The notes: generated by a model from the sequence alone, not told the origin. A stretch of 64,000 nt of DNA from Inquilinus sp. KBS0705 (GCA_005938025.2 VCCI02000001.1:2108001-2172000); one strand, 5' to 3'. Positions 52,320 to 61,692 are shown, counted from the first letter of the stretch. Translations and numbers: made by a program.

Positions 52320-53416
52320 CAAATTTTCTCAGAGGTGTGATTAATGATTTTTTTGCCAAATTTTTGCAAGGGCTCTTCAATAAAGTAATTTAGAATACAC
52401 GAAAAAAATAAACTTATTGATAATACTATTAAATAATTTATTATTAAATTAATAATTGCAAATGGTTCATTTACTTTCTCGAAAAAGTTGATAAGCCTGA
52501 ATTTATTCAAAAAATAAATTGCTGCCCAATGTGTTAAATAAAGTGTATAACTAACCTTCCCTATGTACAAAAATGCTTGATTGAATAATATCTTAGGATG
52601 ATATTTCTGTAAAGCAATTACTAATAATATAAAGGATAGCCCGAAGAGAAATAAATTATATATTAACAATTGCTGCTCAAGAGAAAATCCCACAAGCAAA
52701 AAAATCGCCCCCAATAAAAGGGATTTTAAATTAATTTCATACGTTTCACTATATATGAGAAAATATAAGATAATACCTAATGCAAAAATGGGCAATTGAT
52801 TTGGGAAATATAAAAAGAGGTACTCGTTCCATAAACGATTTTCGGGTATTAAAATTATATGTTGGAAAATTAAGAGTAAAATAAACCTAATTGCCAACGT
52901 GACTAATAAAAAATTATATGCTTGTTGGATATTTTTGATTCTATAATATAAAAAAGGGACTAAGCAGTAAAATGCAACTTCGATTGCTACCGACCACCCG
53001 CCAGGCACCAAGCTTGCTATCCAATATGGACTAAAGCCATGGGTAAAAGTGAAGTTTGATATTATATTCCCTAATGAAATACTGGGATCATTCCCCAACC
53101 AATAGCGAGGTCCAAAGCCATCCTGCCATAAATAATAAACTATTGCTATATAATACAAAGGTGCTATCCTAAAAAATCTCCTAATAAAATAGTTCCTTAC
53201 AGTCTTTTTTTCATTTACCCTATTGCTAAAAGAAAGAAATAACGTAAAAGCACTTAGTAAATAAAATAATTGTACACCACGTGCTCCGTTATTTATTATG
53301 GCAATTATGTAAGGGTGTATCTTTTCAATATTAATTGATTGCAGACTCACATGAACAATTAGTACACCTAGAATAGCTATGGCCCGTAGCACGGTTATAT
53401 AATCCAACTTCTTCAC
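52316..53416 (-). CDS. Acyltransferase_3 family O-acyltransferase
   Basis: A 366-residue inner-membrane protein with about ten helices. The family motif LDYITVLRAIAILGVLIVHV contains the catalytic His, and RRFFRIAPLYYIAIVYYL is the conserved RFxRxxP block. Such enzymes O-acetylate O-antigen or other surface sugars. It is strongly AT-rich and faces the other way from the phage genes, so it is a late acquisition. It is convergent with and overlaps the esterase fibre by four bases. Confidence 0.92.
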   Translation of the reverse strand: MKKLDYITVLRAIAILGVLIVHVSLQSINIEKIHPYIIAIINNGARGVQLFYLLSAFTLFLSFSNRVNEKKTVRNYFIRRFFRIAPLYYIAIVYYLWQDGFGPRYWLGNDPSISLGNIISNFTFTHGFSPYWIASLVPGGWSVAIEVAFYCLVPFLYYRIKNIQQAYNFLLVTLAIRFILLLIFQHIILIPENRLWNEYLFLYFPNQLPIFALGIILYFLIYSETYEINLKSLLLGAIFLLVGFSLEQQLLIYNLFLFGLSFILLVIALQKYHPKILFNQAFLYIGKVSYTLYLTHWAAIYFLNKFRLINFFEKVNEPFAIINLIINYLIVLSISLFFSCILNYFIEEPLQKFGKKIINHTSEKIC

Positions 53417-53441
53417 TGTTTACAAAGTAAACAATTTCACA

Positions 53442-53681
53442 ATGAAAAAAAAATTAAGCTTAGGCAAGCGCCTGTTAAGCGCTACACCTGCATTTTTTAA
53501 ACGGGCGCAATTATTTGGTGTCAGCCTGGCTGGGTTGGGTACTTCTCTTACCCAAGTAATAGGTATACCTGTAAAACTTTGTACTATTTTAATAACTGCA
53601 GGTACAACAATAACAGTAATCAGTCAATTCGCAGTTGAACAATATGAACCCATCAACCATGAAAAAAATGAAGTTAAGTGA
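53442..53681 (+). CDS. Small membrane protein, possible holin
   Basis: A 79-residue protein with a basic N-terminus (MKKKLSLGKRLL) and two weak hydrophobic segments (VSLAGLGTSLTQVIGIPV and KLCTILITAGTTITVISQF). It overlaps the lysozyme start and heads the lysis cassette, which is where a holin is expected. Sequence similarity to a named holin family is not apparent. Confidence 0.55.
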   Translation: MKKKLSLGKRLLSATPAFFKRAQLFGVSLAGLGTSLTQVIGIPVKLCTILITAGTTITVISQFAVEQYEPINHEKNEVK

Positions 53682-54129
53682 TCACGGTATAGCGGTAATC
53701 AAAAACTTTGAAGGGTTGAGGCTAAACGCCTACCGCGACGTTGCCGGCATTTGGACCATCGGTTATGGGTCTACTAAGTACCACGATGACAAAGCCATTA
53801 AACCTGGCGATAAATTGACCGGCGAGGAACAAGCCGATGCCCTGTTTAAAAATACGTTAGGCAAATATGTTGATGCGGTTAATAACGGGGTTAAAGTTCC
53901 GCTTAATCAAAATCAATTTGATGCGCTGGTATCGTTCACCTACAATTTAGGCACGGGAGTAATGGCAACATCTACATTAGTTAAAATGCTTAACAAAGGC
54001 GATTATACCGCTGCCGCAGATCAATTCCTTTTATGGGATAAAATAACAGACCAACAAAATGGCAAAAAAATAATTTGCAAAACACTTTCTAAACGCCGCG
54101 AACAGGAGCGCGCATTATTTTTATCATGA
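53659..54129 (+). CDS. T4-type lysozyme (GH24 endolysin)
   Basis: A 156-residue muramidase from ATG 53659 (MKKMKLSDHGIAVIKNFEG); ATGs at 53644 and 53668 are alternatives. The catalytic triad is intact with T4-like spacing: Glu18 in NFEGLRL, Asp27 in YRDVAG and Thr33 in WTIGYGS. The C-terminal VSFTYNLGTGVMATSTLVKMLNKG segment is typical. No signal peptide, so export depends on the holin. The gene overlaps the holin-like gene upstream and the next gene downstream by four bases. Confidence 0.93.
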   Translation: MKKMKLSDHGIAVIKNFEGLRLNAYRDVAGIWTIGYGSTKYHDDKAIKPGDKLTGEEQADALFKNTLGKYVDAVNNGVKVPLNQNQFDALVSFTYNLGTGVMATSTLVKMLNKGDYTAAADQFLLWDKITDQQNGKKIICKTLSKRREQERALFLS

Positions 54130-54374
54130 CATCAATAGAACACAGGCAACTAAAAGGTATAACTATCAAAAATATTGTAGTAACTATTATTAGTACCGCC
54201 AGTATAGTAGTATCGGTAATGACGACCTATTTTGAATTGAAGGGCGCAATACGCGACGTTCAGGTAACCCAGGATGCCCAAAATAGGGTAAACGAAATCA
54301 GATTAAAGGTTTTGGAGGGCCAGGTAGCCTTATTACAGCGCGAAGTAGAAAACATTAAAACTAAAAAATATTAA
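54126..54374 (+). CDS. Small coiled-coil membrane protein of the lysis cassette
   Basis: An 82-residue protein with one membrane helix (IVVTIISTASIVVSVMTTY) and a C-terminal coiled coil (NEIRLKVLEGQVALLQREVENIK), the layout of an inner-membrane spanin or accessory holin. It overlaps the lysozyme stop by four bases. Role is inferred from topology and position. Confidence 0.6.
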   Translation: MTSIEHRQLKGITIKNIVVTIISTASIVVSVMTTYFELKGAIRDVQVTQDAQNRVNEIRLKVLEGQVALLQREVENIKTKKY

Positions 54375-54384
54375 CCATTCTATT

Positions 54385-54852
54385 ATGAGTTTAACATCAC
54401 TTATCTACAAAATATGGAACAGCATTCGGTTATTGTTTAATCACTTTCCTGCCGATCTTAAAAAAGCGGTACACATTGGCGTTGTTATAACAGAGAATAT
54501 TAAAACTATTGTCGAATCACCTTTTACTGATATGCTTACTTTAATAATACCGGGTGATATCGACGATAAAATAAAGCAAGTCTTACGCGCTGGTATCCCG
54601 CTCATATTAACCAATTTAAAATTAACGGACAAATGCAGTGATTTAAACGACCCACAGGAAATTACCAGATGCACTATTCGAATAATACAAAATTTAGATG
54701 GCGATATTAAAAGCGCGACTTTACATAACCTTTCTGTACTTATATCAAAACTGGCTGCCGACGGGCAATTAACGTGGAGCGACGGAGTATGTATCGTTGA
54801 ATGGTATTACCAAAATAACTTTAAGCACAATGCCAGGCTCATTGCAACTTAA
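54385..54852 (+). CDS. Hypothetical phage protein, 155 residues
   Basis: A mostly helical, soluble protein with a weakly hydrophobic start (LIYKIWNSIRLLFNHFP). Similar proteins often close the lysis region of Bacteroidota prophages. The C-terminus includes LAADGQLTWSDGVCIVEWYYQN. It lies ten bases after the coiled-coil gene. Function unknown; it may mark the right end of the phage cluster, because the next genes look like host genes. Confidence 0.6.
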   Translation: MSLTSLIYKIWNSIRLLFNHFPADLKKAVHIGVVITENIKTIVESPFTDMLTLIIPGDIDDKIKQVLRAGIPLILTNLKLTDKCSDLNDPQEITRCTIRIIQNLDGDIKSATLHNLSVLISKLAADGQLTWSDGVCIVEWYYQNNFKHNARLIAT

Positions 54853-54907
54853 TATCACGGTTATTTATATATTGCACCAGTATAATGCAATAGATAAATA
54901 ACAACTA

Positions 54908-55510
54908 ATGAAATACGCATTAAGTTTATTGTTAATATTAAGCACCGCCCTTAGTAGTTTAGCCCAAACCTACCAGGCTCAAATCGCCAGCTATCGGCAA
55001 GGCTATATGAATGATTTTTTGGAAGATAAACGTTCTCCGCTAAAAAAGGAAGACCTGTCCTACCTGCGCTTTTATGATGCAGATAGTACATATAAAGTGG
55101 AGGCAAAATCAGCGCTAATGTTAAATAATCAATCGTTTATTATGCCTGTATTTAGCGGCACAGGCAGCGAGTATGTGCCTTATGCATTACTTAAATTTAC
55201 GCTTAAAGGCCAACCGATGCAACTTACTGTTTATCGTAGTGTAGCATTGGCTAAAACCCAGGCTTATAAAGATTATTTATTTTTACCATTTACCGATGAA
55301 ACCAACGGTAAAGAAACGTATGCCGGCGGTCGTTACATAGATTTACGCGAAGGAGATATTAAAGATGGCACAGTAATCATTGATTTTAACAAAGCTTACA
55401 ATCCGTATTGTGCTTTTGGTAGCGGTTATGCCTGCCCTAAACCACCAGATGGCAACCATTTAACCATTGCCCTGCAAGCAGGAGAAAAAGCTTTTGGTAA
55501 AGAACATTGA
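54908..55510 (+). CDS. DUF1684 family exported protein
   Basis: A 200-residue protein with signal peptide ending TALSSLAQ. DUF1684 hallmarks are the LSYLRFYDADSTYKV segment, RSPLKKEDL, ETYAGGRYIDL and YNPYCAFGSGYACPKPPDGNHLTIALQAGEKAF with the C-terminal cysteine pair. Family function is unknown. This appears to be host rather than phage, in which case the right edge of the phage cluster lies in the 55 bases upstream. Confidence 0.88.
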   Translation: MKYALSLLLILSTALSSLAQTYQAQIASYRQGYMNDFLEDKRSPLKKEDLSYLRFYDADSTYKVEAKSALMLNNQSFIMPVFSGTGSEYVPYALLKFTLKGQPMQLTVYRSVALAKTQAYKDYLFLPFTDETNGKETYAGGRYIDLREGDIKDGTVIIDFNKAYNPYCAFGSGYACPKPPDGNHLTIALQAGEKAFGKEH

Positions 55511-55608
55511 TCTGATAACGATTCCCGAAATGGTGTAAATTGTGTAGGGCAATATATTTCTCCCATTATTCCTGTAAATATCACAAGCTGGTTCATTACC
55601 TTTATGGT

Positions 55609-56544
55609 ATGAGCACATCTACCAATTCTGCCTGGCCAATACTCGATTACCATTATATAAAAGACACAGTTGCGACCGTACATATGTGGGCGCAGATGAT
55701 AGGCAAGGTACGCCTTGCCAAAACACCCTGGATAAACCATAGTTGGCATGTAACACTATATGTGAGCGCCAACGGTTTAACCACTGGTAGCATTCCATAT
55801 GCTGATGGTGTTTTCGAGATAAACCTCGATCTTATTGATCATCAATTGCATATTATTACCAGTACAGGTAATAAACGCTCGGTACCGCTGGGAGCCAAAA
55901 CTATAGCTGCTTTTTATATTGATTTAATGGATAACCTAAAAGCCACGGGTATTGATGTTGAAATTTATGCAGTACCTAACGAGGTTGACCCAGCCATACC
56001 TTTTGCTGATAACCATACGGCTTGTACTTATAATGCTGATGCGATGCATAACTTATGGCAGGCATTGGTGAAGATAAATAATGTGTTTACAATTTTTAGA
56101 GCCGGGTTTACAGGTAAATGTAGCCCGGTACACTTTTTTTGGGGCGCGTTCGATCTGGCAGTTACACGTTTTAGCGGCCGTACCGCCCCACTGCATCCCG
56201 GTGGTGCACCCAATATACCATTGGAGATAATGCAGGAGGCTTATTCTCACGAGGTAAGCTCATGTGGCTTTTGGCCCGGTAGCGATACTTTCCCGCAACC
56301 GGCTTTTTATTCGTACTGCTACCCAACTCCACAAACATTTGGACTACAGCAAGTGAGCCCGCCTGAGGCATTTTACAGCGCCGAAATGGGCGAATTTTTT
56401 TTAACCTACGAAGTGGTACAACAATCAGCCCATCCCGAAGAAACATTATTAAAGTTCCTTCAATCTACTTACAACGCCGCGGCAGTTACAGGCAATTGGG
56501 ATAATAGTTTACAATGCGATTTACAGGCTTTAAAAAATAGGTAA
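55609..56544 (+). CDS. DUF5996 family protein
   Basis: A 311-residue cytoplasmic protein from ATG 55609 (MSTSTNSAWPILDYHYIKDTV). The body fits DUF5996: WINHSWHVTLYVSANGLTTGSIPY near the start, CSPVHFFWGAFDLAVTRFSGR in the middle, and a tryptophan-rich second half. Biochemical role is unknown. The frame is open from 55540 but the upstream part lacks coding character. Confidence 0.85.
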   Translation: MSTSTNSAWPILDYHYIKDTVATVHMWAQMIGKVRLAKTPWINHSWHVTLYVSANGLTTGSIPYADGVFEINLDLIDHQLHIITSTGNKRSVPLGAKTIAAFYIDLMDNLKATGIDVEIYAVPNEVDPAIPFADNHTACTYNADAMHNLWQALVKINNVFTIFRAGFTGKCSPVHFFWGAFDLAVTRFSGRTAPLHPGGAPNIPLEIMQEAYSHEVSSCGFWPGSDTFPQPAFYSYCYPTPQTFGLQQVSPPEAFYSAEMGEFFLTYEVVQQSAHPEETLLKFLQSTYNAAAVTGNWDNSLQCDLQALKNR

Positions 56545-56581
56545 TAGCAGTAATCCCAATCTTAAAATACAATTTAGGGTG

Positions 56582-57193
56582 CTATTTTTTCCGTACGCAC
56601 CAGGTTGTCATACATCTTAAATTTTGTACGTTGGTAGTTTTAAGTGGTTCAAAAAGCTCTCCGCCTAAAACATCGGTATAAGCGAGTAGCATTTGTTCGT
56701 TCACCAAAAAGCGTTCAGATCCGTCGGGCAAAATATAGCGGCGGTCGCTAAGCAGTGTCACCTGTTCCTCAATACCTATGTCTGATGCCAGGCGGGCAAA
56801 AAAGTAACCGCCTGGTTTAAGCACCCTAAATATCGAGCGCAGCATGGCATCAAAATGCCCGGTATTTTCGGCAAAATGCAACACAGCGCTTGCAATCACC
56901 AAATCGAATGTTTCATTATCAAATGGCATATCTTCGGCGATACCTGTTACAAAATTTTTAACGGGGTTAAATGGAGCAAGTGTTTGCGATAATACCTTCA
57001 CTGCTGTTATCGCTTCGGGATTCGGGTCGATGCCAAATACTTCAAAACCATTCTTTAAAAAATAAATAAGATTGCGTCCACCGCCACATCCGGCATCAAG
57101 CACCTTTCTGCAATCGTCGAAACGGCCTTTTAAAAGCTGATCGAACAGGTATATATCAATGTTACCGTAAAGTTGCTGTAACGTATTTTCCAT
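56582..57193 (-). CDS. Class I SAM-dependent methyltransferase
   Basis: A 203-residue methyltransferase. Motif I is VLDAGCGGGRNLIYF (residues 32-46), with the acidic end of beta-2 in GIDPNP, and the post-motif region ALVIASAVLHFAENTG and FRVLKPGGYFFARLAS follow. The fold resembles the UbiE/TehB-like group. The acceptor cannot be inferred. It is convergent with DUF5996 and its promoter lies in the 240-base gap upstream. Confidence 0.93.
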   Translation of the reverse strand: MENTLQQLYGNIDIYLFDQLLKGRFDDCRKVLDAGCGGGRNLIYFLKNGFEVFGIDPNPEAITAVKVLSQTLAPFNPVKNFVTGIAEDMPFDNETFDLVIASAVLHFAENTGHFDAMLRSIFRVLKPGGYFFARLASDIGIEEQVTLLSDRRYILPDGSERFLVNEQMLLAYTDVLGGELFEPLKTTNVQNLRCMTTWCVRKK

Positions 57194-57320
57194 ATGGTAT
57201 CTAGTGTGTTTTTGCTAAGATAAAAGGTTAAGACGCAGTGTTTGCCAAATAGTGTCTGCTACATGCAAATTTATTAAGCATTTACTGTCAACCGCAATAT
57301 AATCTTAAGAAGCAAAAACA

Positions 57321-57341
57321 AGGCCCATTAACGGGCTTTTT
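57321..57341 (+). terminator. Weak terminator-like hairpin
   Basis: GCCC-ATTAAC-GGGC followed by TTTTT, within the 57194-57433 gap. No obvious plus-strand transcript ends here, so a leader attenuator for the downstream DUF5916 gene is also possible. Nothing else was seen in this gap. Confidence 0.4.
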
Positions 57342-57433
57342 GTATTAATAGTGTTATGCATTTATAATATGGGTTTTAATCCATATTATTGTTTTTATAT
57401 ACCCCTGATATAATTTTATAACCTATTTCAACA

Positions 57434-59614
57434 TTGTCAACAGCTAAACTCACCTTACTACTGCTATGCTTGTGCCTGTTTTGCGGCACCTTGTTTGGCC
57501 AACAAAAAAAGAATGCCAATTACCGGCTGCATATAAAAAAAACTACCGGTCCTATAAAAATTGATGGTGTAGCCGACGAAGCCGACTGGACACGCGCCGA
57601 CTCGGCTGCTGATTTCTTTTTGGTATTGCCCATGGATACCAGTTTTGCCAAAGTAAAAACCGCCGTACGTATGGCTTATGATAAAGACAACCTTTATTTA
57701 GTGGCTACGTGTTATACACCCAACCCGGGGCCATATATGGTCGAGTCGCTTAAGCGCGATTTTAGCTTTGTAAAAAATGATAACTTTTTGCTGTTTATGG
57801 ACCCCTTTGATGCCCGTACCGATGGCTTTAGCTTTGGCGCTAACGCTGCCGGCGCACAATGGGACGGAACGATGTACGAAGGTGGGAAGGTTGACCTTAG
57901 CTGGGATAACAAGTGGTACTCACAGGTAAAAAACTACCCCGATAAATGGGTACTGGAAGCGGCCATTCCCTTTAAAAGTATCCGTTATAAAAAGGGCATA
58001 CGCGAGTGGGGTATCAACTTTAGCCGCAATGACCTTGTCACTACCGAAAAATCGAGCTGGGCACCTGTGCCAAGGCAGTTCCCTACGGCATCACTGGCCT
58101 ATACCGGCACCCTGGTTTGGGACGAAGAGCCACCCGTTGCCAGTAGCAATGTATCGGTTATACCCTACGTATTGGGCGGTGTTACCAAAGATTTTGAGAA
58201 CGGGGGCAAGCCTGCCGTTTGGCGTAAAGATATCGGAGGCGATGTAAAAGTGGCCCTCAACTCGTCGCTTAACCTAGACATGACGGTTAACCCCGATTTT
58301 TCGCAGGTAGATGTAGACCAGCAGGTAATTAACCTTAACAGGTACGAGCTTTTCTTTCCCGAAAAGCGTCAGTTTTTTTTAGAGAACGGCGATTTGTTCG
58401 CCAACTTTGGCTATAGTGATATCCGTCCTTTCTTTTCGCGCAGAATAGGTTTAAATGCACCCATACGCTTTGGCACAAGACTTACCGGGAAAATAGATAA
58501 AGACTGGCGTGTAGGCGTAATGGATGTGCAAACCGGGCAATCCGGCACAGCTAACTTGCCGGGGCAAAACTTTGGCATTGTTACCCTGCAAAGGCGTGTA
58601 TTATCGCGATCAAACATCGCCTTTATGTTTGTGAATAAGGACGCTACGGGTAGTGCTCCCGCTGCAGGTAACACAGCACCGGGTTATAATCGTAATATTG
58701 GGGCCGAATTTAACCTTGCATCGTCAAACAATTTAATAACGGGTAAGCTTATGGGGATGAAATCTTTCAGCCCCGGCGTAAGCGGCCATGATTACGTTGG
58801 CGCCGGCCACGTACAATACCTTAGTAAATACTGGACGGCATATATACAGCAAGAGTATGTGGGCCGTAACTACAATGCCGAAGTAGGCTACGTACCGCGC
58901 ACAGGGTATAATAAGCTTAGCCCTTTGCTGCTGCATAATTTTTTTCCTAAGAGTGGCGGTGTACTATCGCATGGCTTACAATACTCTGGCGTATACTTTT
59001 TTGATGAAAGCTTTAAACGTACCGATAACGAAAGCATCCTATCTTACATAATCACTCTACGCAGCCGCGCTACCTTCACTGTTTCGGGCCTTGATGATTA
59101 TGTAAAGCTACTGCGCCCTTTTGACCCTACCAATACCGGCAAAGGTATGCTACCAACCGGCAGCGTAAATCACTGGCAAACCATTGATGTGCAATTTGCA
59201 TCAAAACCACAAAGTGTATTTACTTATCTGTTTGATGTAGCCCGCGGCGGATATTATCAAAATGGCGACAGGTTTAGCGTTACCGGGCAAATAGGCTATC
59301 GCTTTCAGCCTTATGTAAATTTGATACTGAACACCACCTATACCAATTTGAACCTGCCTGCCCCCTATGGTCGTAACAAATTTTGGCTGATAGGACCACG
59401 GGCTGATGTTACATTTACCAACACCCTGTACTTTACCACTTTTGTGCAGTACAACGAACAGGCTAAAAACATGAATATTAACAGCCGTTTGCAATGGCGC
59501 TACAAACCAGCATCCGACTTTTTTATAGTTTATGGCGACAACTCCATACCATCGCCCTTTACAGTCAAAAACCGGCAGCTAACCGTTAAGTGGACGTATT
59601 GGTGGAACATATAA
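57434..59614 (+). CDS. DUF5916 outer-membrane protein with CBM9-like domain
   Basis: A 726-residue exported protein with signal peptide ending FCGTLFG. The N-terminal domain (about residues 30-230) is CBM9-like (IKIDGVADEADWTRADSAADF), and the remainder is a DUF5916 beta-barrel with LNLDMTVNPDFSQVDVDQQVINLNRYELFFPEKRQFFLENG, the family signature. Expected in the outer membrane; substrate unknown. Start appears to be TTG at 57434 with no ATG upstream. Confidence 0.9.
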   Translation: MSTAKLTLLLLCLCLFCGTLFGQQKKNANYRLHIKKTTGPIKIDGVADEADWTRADSAADFFLVLPMDTSFAKVKTAVRMAYDKDNLYLVATCYTPNPGPYMVESLKRDFSFVKNDNFLLFMDPFDARTDGFSFGANAAGAQWDGTMYEGGKVDLSWDNKWYSQVKNYPDKWVLEAAIPFKSIRYKKGIREWGINFSRNDLVTTEKSSWAPVPRQFPTASLAYTGTLVWDEEPPVASSNVSVIPYVLGGVTKDFENGGKPAVWRKDIGGDVKVALNSSLNLDMTVNPDFSQVDVDQQVINLNRYELFFPEKRQFFLENGDLFANFGYSDIRPFFSRRIGLNAPIRFGTRLTGKIDKDWRVGVMDVQTGQSGTANLPGQNFGIVTLQRRVLSRSNIAFMFVNKDATGSAPAAGNTAPGYNRNIGAEFNLASSNNLITGKLMGMKSFSPGVSGHDYVGAGHVQYLSKYWTAYIQQEYVGRNYNAEVGYVPRTGYNKLSPLLLHNFFPKSGGVLSHGLQYSGVYFFDESFKRTDNESILSYIITLRSRATFTVSGLDDYVKLLRPFDPTNTGKGMLPTGSVNHWQTIDVQFASKPQSVFTYLFDVARGGYYQNGDRFSVTGQIGYRFQPYVNLILNTTYTNLNLPAPYGRNKFWLIGPRADVTFTNTLYFTTFVQYNEQAKNMNINSRLQWRYKPASDFFIVYGDNSIPSPFTVKNRQLTVKWTYWWNI

Positions 59615-59640
59615 TTATTAAAAAATTTTATTGTAAACCA

Positions 59641-59668
59641 AAAAAGGCGGGATCACTCCCGCCTTTTT
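59641..59668. terminator. Bidirectional terminator
   Basis: Perfect 12-base stems AAAAAGGCGGGA and TCCCGCCTTTTT around a four-base loop, between the convergent DUF5916 and OmpA-family genes. Confidence 0.93.
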
Positions 59669-59683
59669 GGTTTAAATGCTTTG

Positions 59684-61615
59684 TTATTTAACCGGTATAA
59701 TATCTATAATAACGGTACGGTTGTAAAAGCGCTCTTCGGGAACGGTGTTTTCAAATGGTGCATGGCTGGTATCCTCGCCAAATCCCAAGGTTTCAAACTT
59801 AACATTGTTTTTACCGGCTGCAGTTAATGCACGGGATAATGTAGTTTGTACATCATTGGCACGTTGCTGCGATAATTTCATGTTATATTCTTCTTCGCCT
59901 ATCACATCAGTATGCCCATGTATAATAACTGTCGAGCCATCGGCAATAGCAGGAGCTACCACATTGGTTAAAAATTTATCATACGATGCTGTTGAATTTG
60001 AGCTATCAAAATCGTACAAAATGCTGTAGCGTAAAGCCTTTCCTATAGTTTCGGTTTGGCGTGTCAGATGAACAGTACTTTCCTTACGTATGGGTTGGCC
60101 TTTACGTGTTTCGCCGGTCATTACCACTTTGTAATCACCCTGGGTGTTATTGCCTAATATAGCCGAACCGGGTATACTTTCCTGGTTACGTGTGTAAGGG
60201 CCGTAGTGTTGAACAGTGCCGGCATTATCGGCAACATCTACTGACCATGATTTAAGCAACTGCTGCGCGCTATCAACCGTTAAAACTACGCGGCTGTCAA
60301 GCGGATCGGGCTGTATGGTTGTAAAGTTAACCGGCTTCATCATGCCGCCACCAACTTCCATTAGTAGCTCGGGTGATGCACTTGTAATATCAACTCGTCG
60401 GTCGCCTTCACGTAAAAGCAAAAGCTCTTTGCTGCCGCCCGGCTGTTCTGAAGAGATAAGCGGCTTAGTCCGGCCAACAACTGCTATCCGTGAACCATCA
60501 ATGGCATATGCTGTAACCAGGTATTGCTTTACCGATTGGGCAAGCATTTCGCCTTCGGCAGGGCCACGTAACGATGCACCGGTAAGGGTGATCACCGCGC
60601 TTGGGTTTGACCGTAAACGATCACCTAGTATATTCAGAATGTTGTGGTAAACATTTAATTGCCTTGCAGATCGGCCTCTCATGCTTTCTTCTGATGCGGT
60701 TTGCAATTTGGTTTCTTTAAAAGCAGCAGCATTAGCTGTGGTCAGGGTTACATATCGTGGCGAAATCTGGGTTGACCCTTCATCAAAAAATACCGAATTA
60801 CGCAACGGCAGGGTTTCGCTTACCTCGCGTTTTACAGGGATGTTTTTTGGTGCTTGAACCGTAAAAAGGAAATCGCGGTAGGCCGGTGTAATTGTTACTT
60901 CAGAAATCGTCTTTTTAGACTTGCCAAACTTTAATGCTATACCTGCGCGAACGGTAGTTACCGACCAGCTTTCGATACTGCGCGGATCCTGTCCAAAATA
61001 AGGGTGGAACGAAACAAACGGCGATATGCTCATTTGTGTGCTGCTTGCAGGTGATGTGGTCATGATATCGTAGCCAACACCCACCTGGCCCGAAAGCAGG
61101 GACTTGCGCATATCGCTAAGATCACCGTTAGCATCGGGTTGTTTAAGCTGTGTGTAAGCATAACTTTTGCTAACATTAAAAGCTACACGCGGACCTGCAA
61201 AAAAGTATAGGCCAGACTGTGGTATACCTAAACGTATGCTGGGCTCAATAGCAACATAGCTGGTATTGGTACTCAATGTAGCGGGGCAGTTACATGGCGC
61301 TACAACATCTTTAAATTTACCACCACGCCCATCATAAGCCACATTTAACATAAGGCCTACAACACTTTTAGGGCGGTACTCTAATAATATTGACCCGTAA
61401 GGGCGTACACCATTACCTTTATGGAAAGCAGTTGGCGCAATAAGGCCATTGCTTAATACTTGTGTTGTACCGGTGTAAAAGTTAAAATTTGCAGCGCCCG
61501 AAAGGCCATACCACCAGGTAGGCTGTGTAGTTTGCGCATGCACTGTAGTGCAGGCAAAAAGCACCATCGTTAACAGGATGGAAAACTTTTGTTTTAAATT
61601 ATTAATGGATGACAT
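59684..61615 (-). CDS. OmpA-family protein with N-terminal barrel
   Basis: A 643-residue exported protein (signal peptide ending ACTTVHAQ). Residues about 30-235 look like an outer-membrane barrel, followed by a periplasmic mixed region and a C-terminal OmpA-like peptidoglycan-binding domain (about 520-643): DFDSSNSTASYDKFL, IIHGHTDVIGEEEYNMKLSQQRANDVQ and the terminal ERFYNRTVIIDI. A second OmpA-like segment with LTGASLRGPAEGEMLAQSVKQYL is found near 345-385. It is downstream of the ice-binding-like gene. Confidence 0.88.
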   Translation of the reverse strand: MSSINNLKQKFSILLTMVLFACTTVHAQTTQPTWWYGLSGAANFNFYTGTTQVLSNGLIAPTAFHKGNGVRPYGSILLEYRPKSVVGLMLNVAYDGRGGKFKDVVAPCNCPATLSTNTSYVAIEPSIRLGIPQSGLYFFAGPRVAFNVSKSYAYTQLKQPDANGDLSDMRKSLLSGQVGVGYDIMTTSPASSTQMSISPFVSFHPYFGQDPRSIESWSVTTVRAGIALKFGKSKKTISEVTITPAYRDFLFTVQAPKNIPVKREVSETLPLRNSVFFDEGSTQISPRYVTLTTANAAAFKETKLQTASEESMRGRSARQLNVYHNILNILGDRLRSNPSAVITLTGASLRGPAEGEMLAQSVKQYLVTAYAIDGSRIAVVGRTKPLISSEQPGGSKELLLLREGDRRVDITSASPELLMEVGGGMMKPVNFTTIQPDPLDSRVVLTVDSAQQLLKSWSVDVADNAGTVQHYGPYTRNQESIPGSAILGNNTQGDYKVVMTGETRKGQPIRKESTVHLTRQTETIGKALRYSILYDFDSSNSTASYDKFLTNVVAPAIADGSTVIIHGHTDVIGEEEYNMKLSQQRANDVQTTLSRALTAAGKNNVKFETLGFGEDTSHAPFENTVPEERFYNRTVIIDIIPVK

Positions 61616-61648
61616 GATATAATATTTTTTAAGTGATTAAAGGGGTAA

Positions 61649-61678
61649 AGGCCGGCCGTCAACATAACGGGCCGGCCT
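61649..61678 (-). terminator. GC-rich hairpin after the DUF3494 gene
   Basis: Nine-base stems AGGCCGGCC and GGCCGGCCT with a 12-base loop. T-rich sequence on the minus strand is interrupted by CCCC, so termination may be partial and allow read-through into the OmpA-family gene. Confidence 0.65.
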
Positions 61679-61692
61679 GATATATTTGAATA

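Noticed and set aside
31006-54852. A contractile injection system or tailocin
   Set aside because: No sheath, baseplate wedge or AAA ATPase gene is visible, while terminase, portal, capsid and protease indicate a DNA-filled, non-contractile particle.
57321-57341. A tRNA or attachment site in the gap before the DUF5916 gene
   Set aside because: No cloverleaf could be folded and no duplicate of this sequence was seen near 30 kb.
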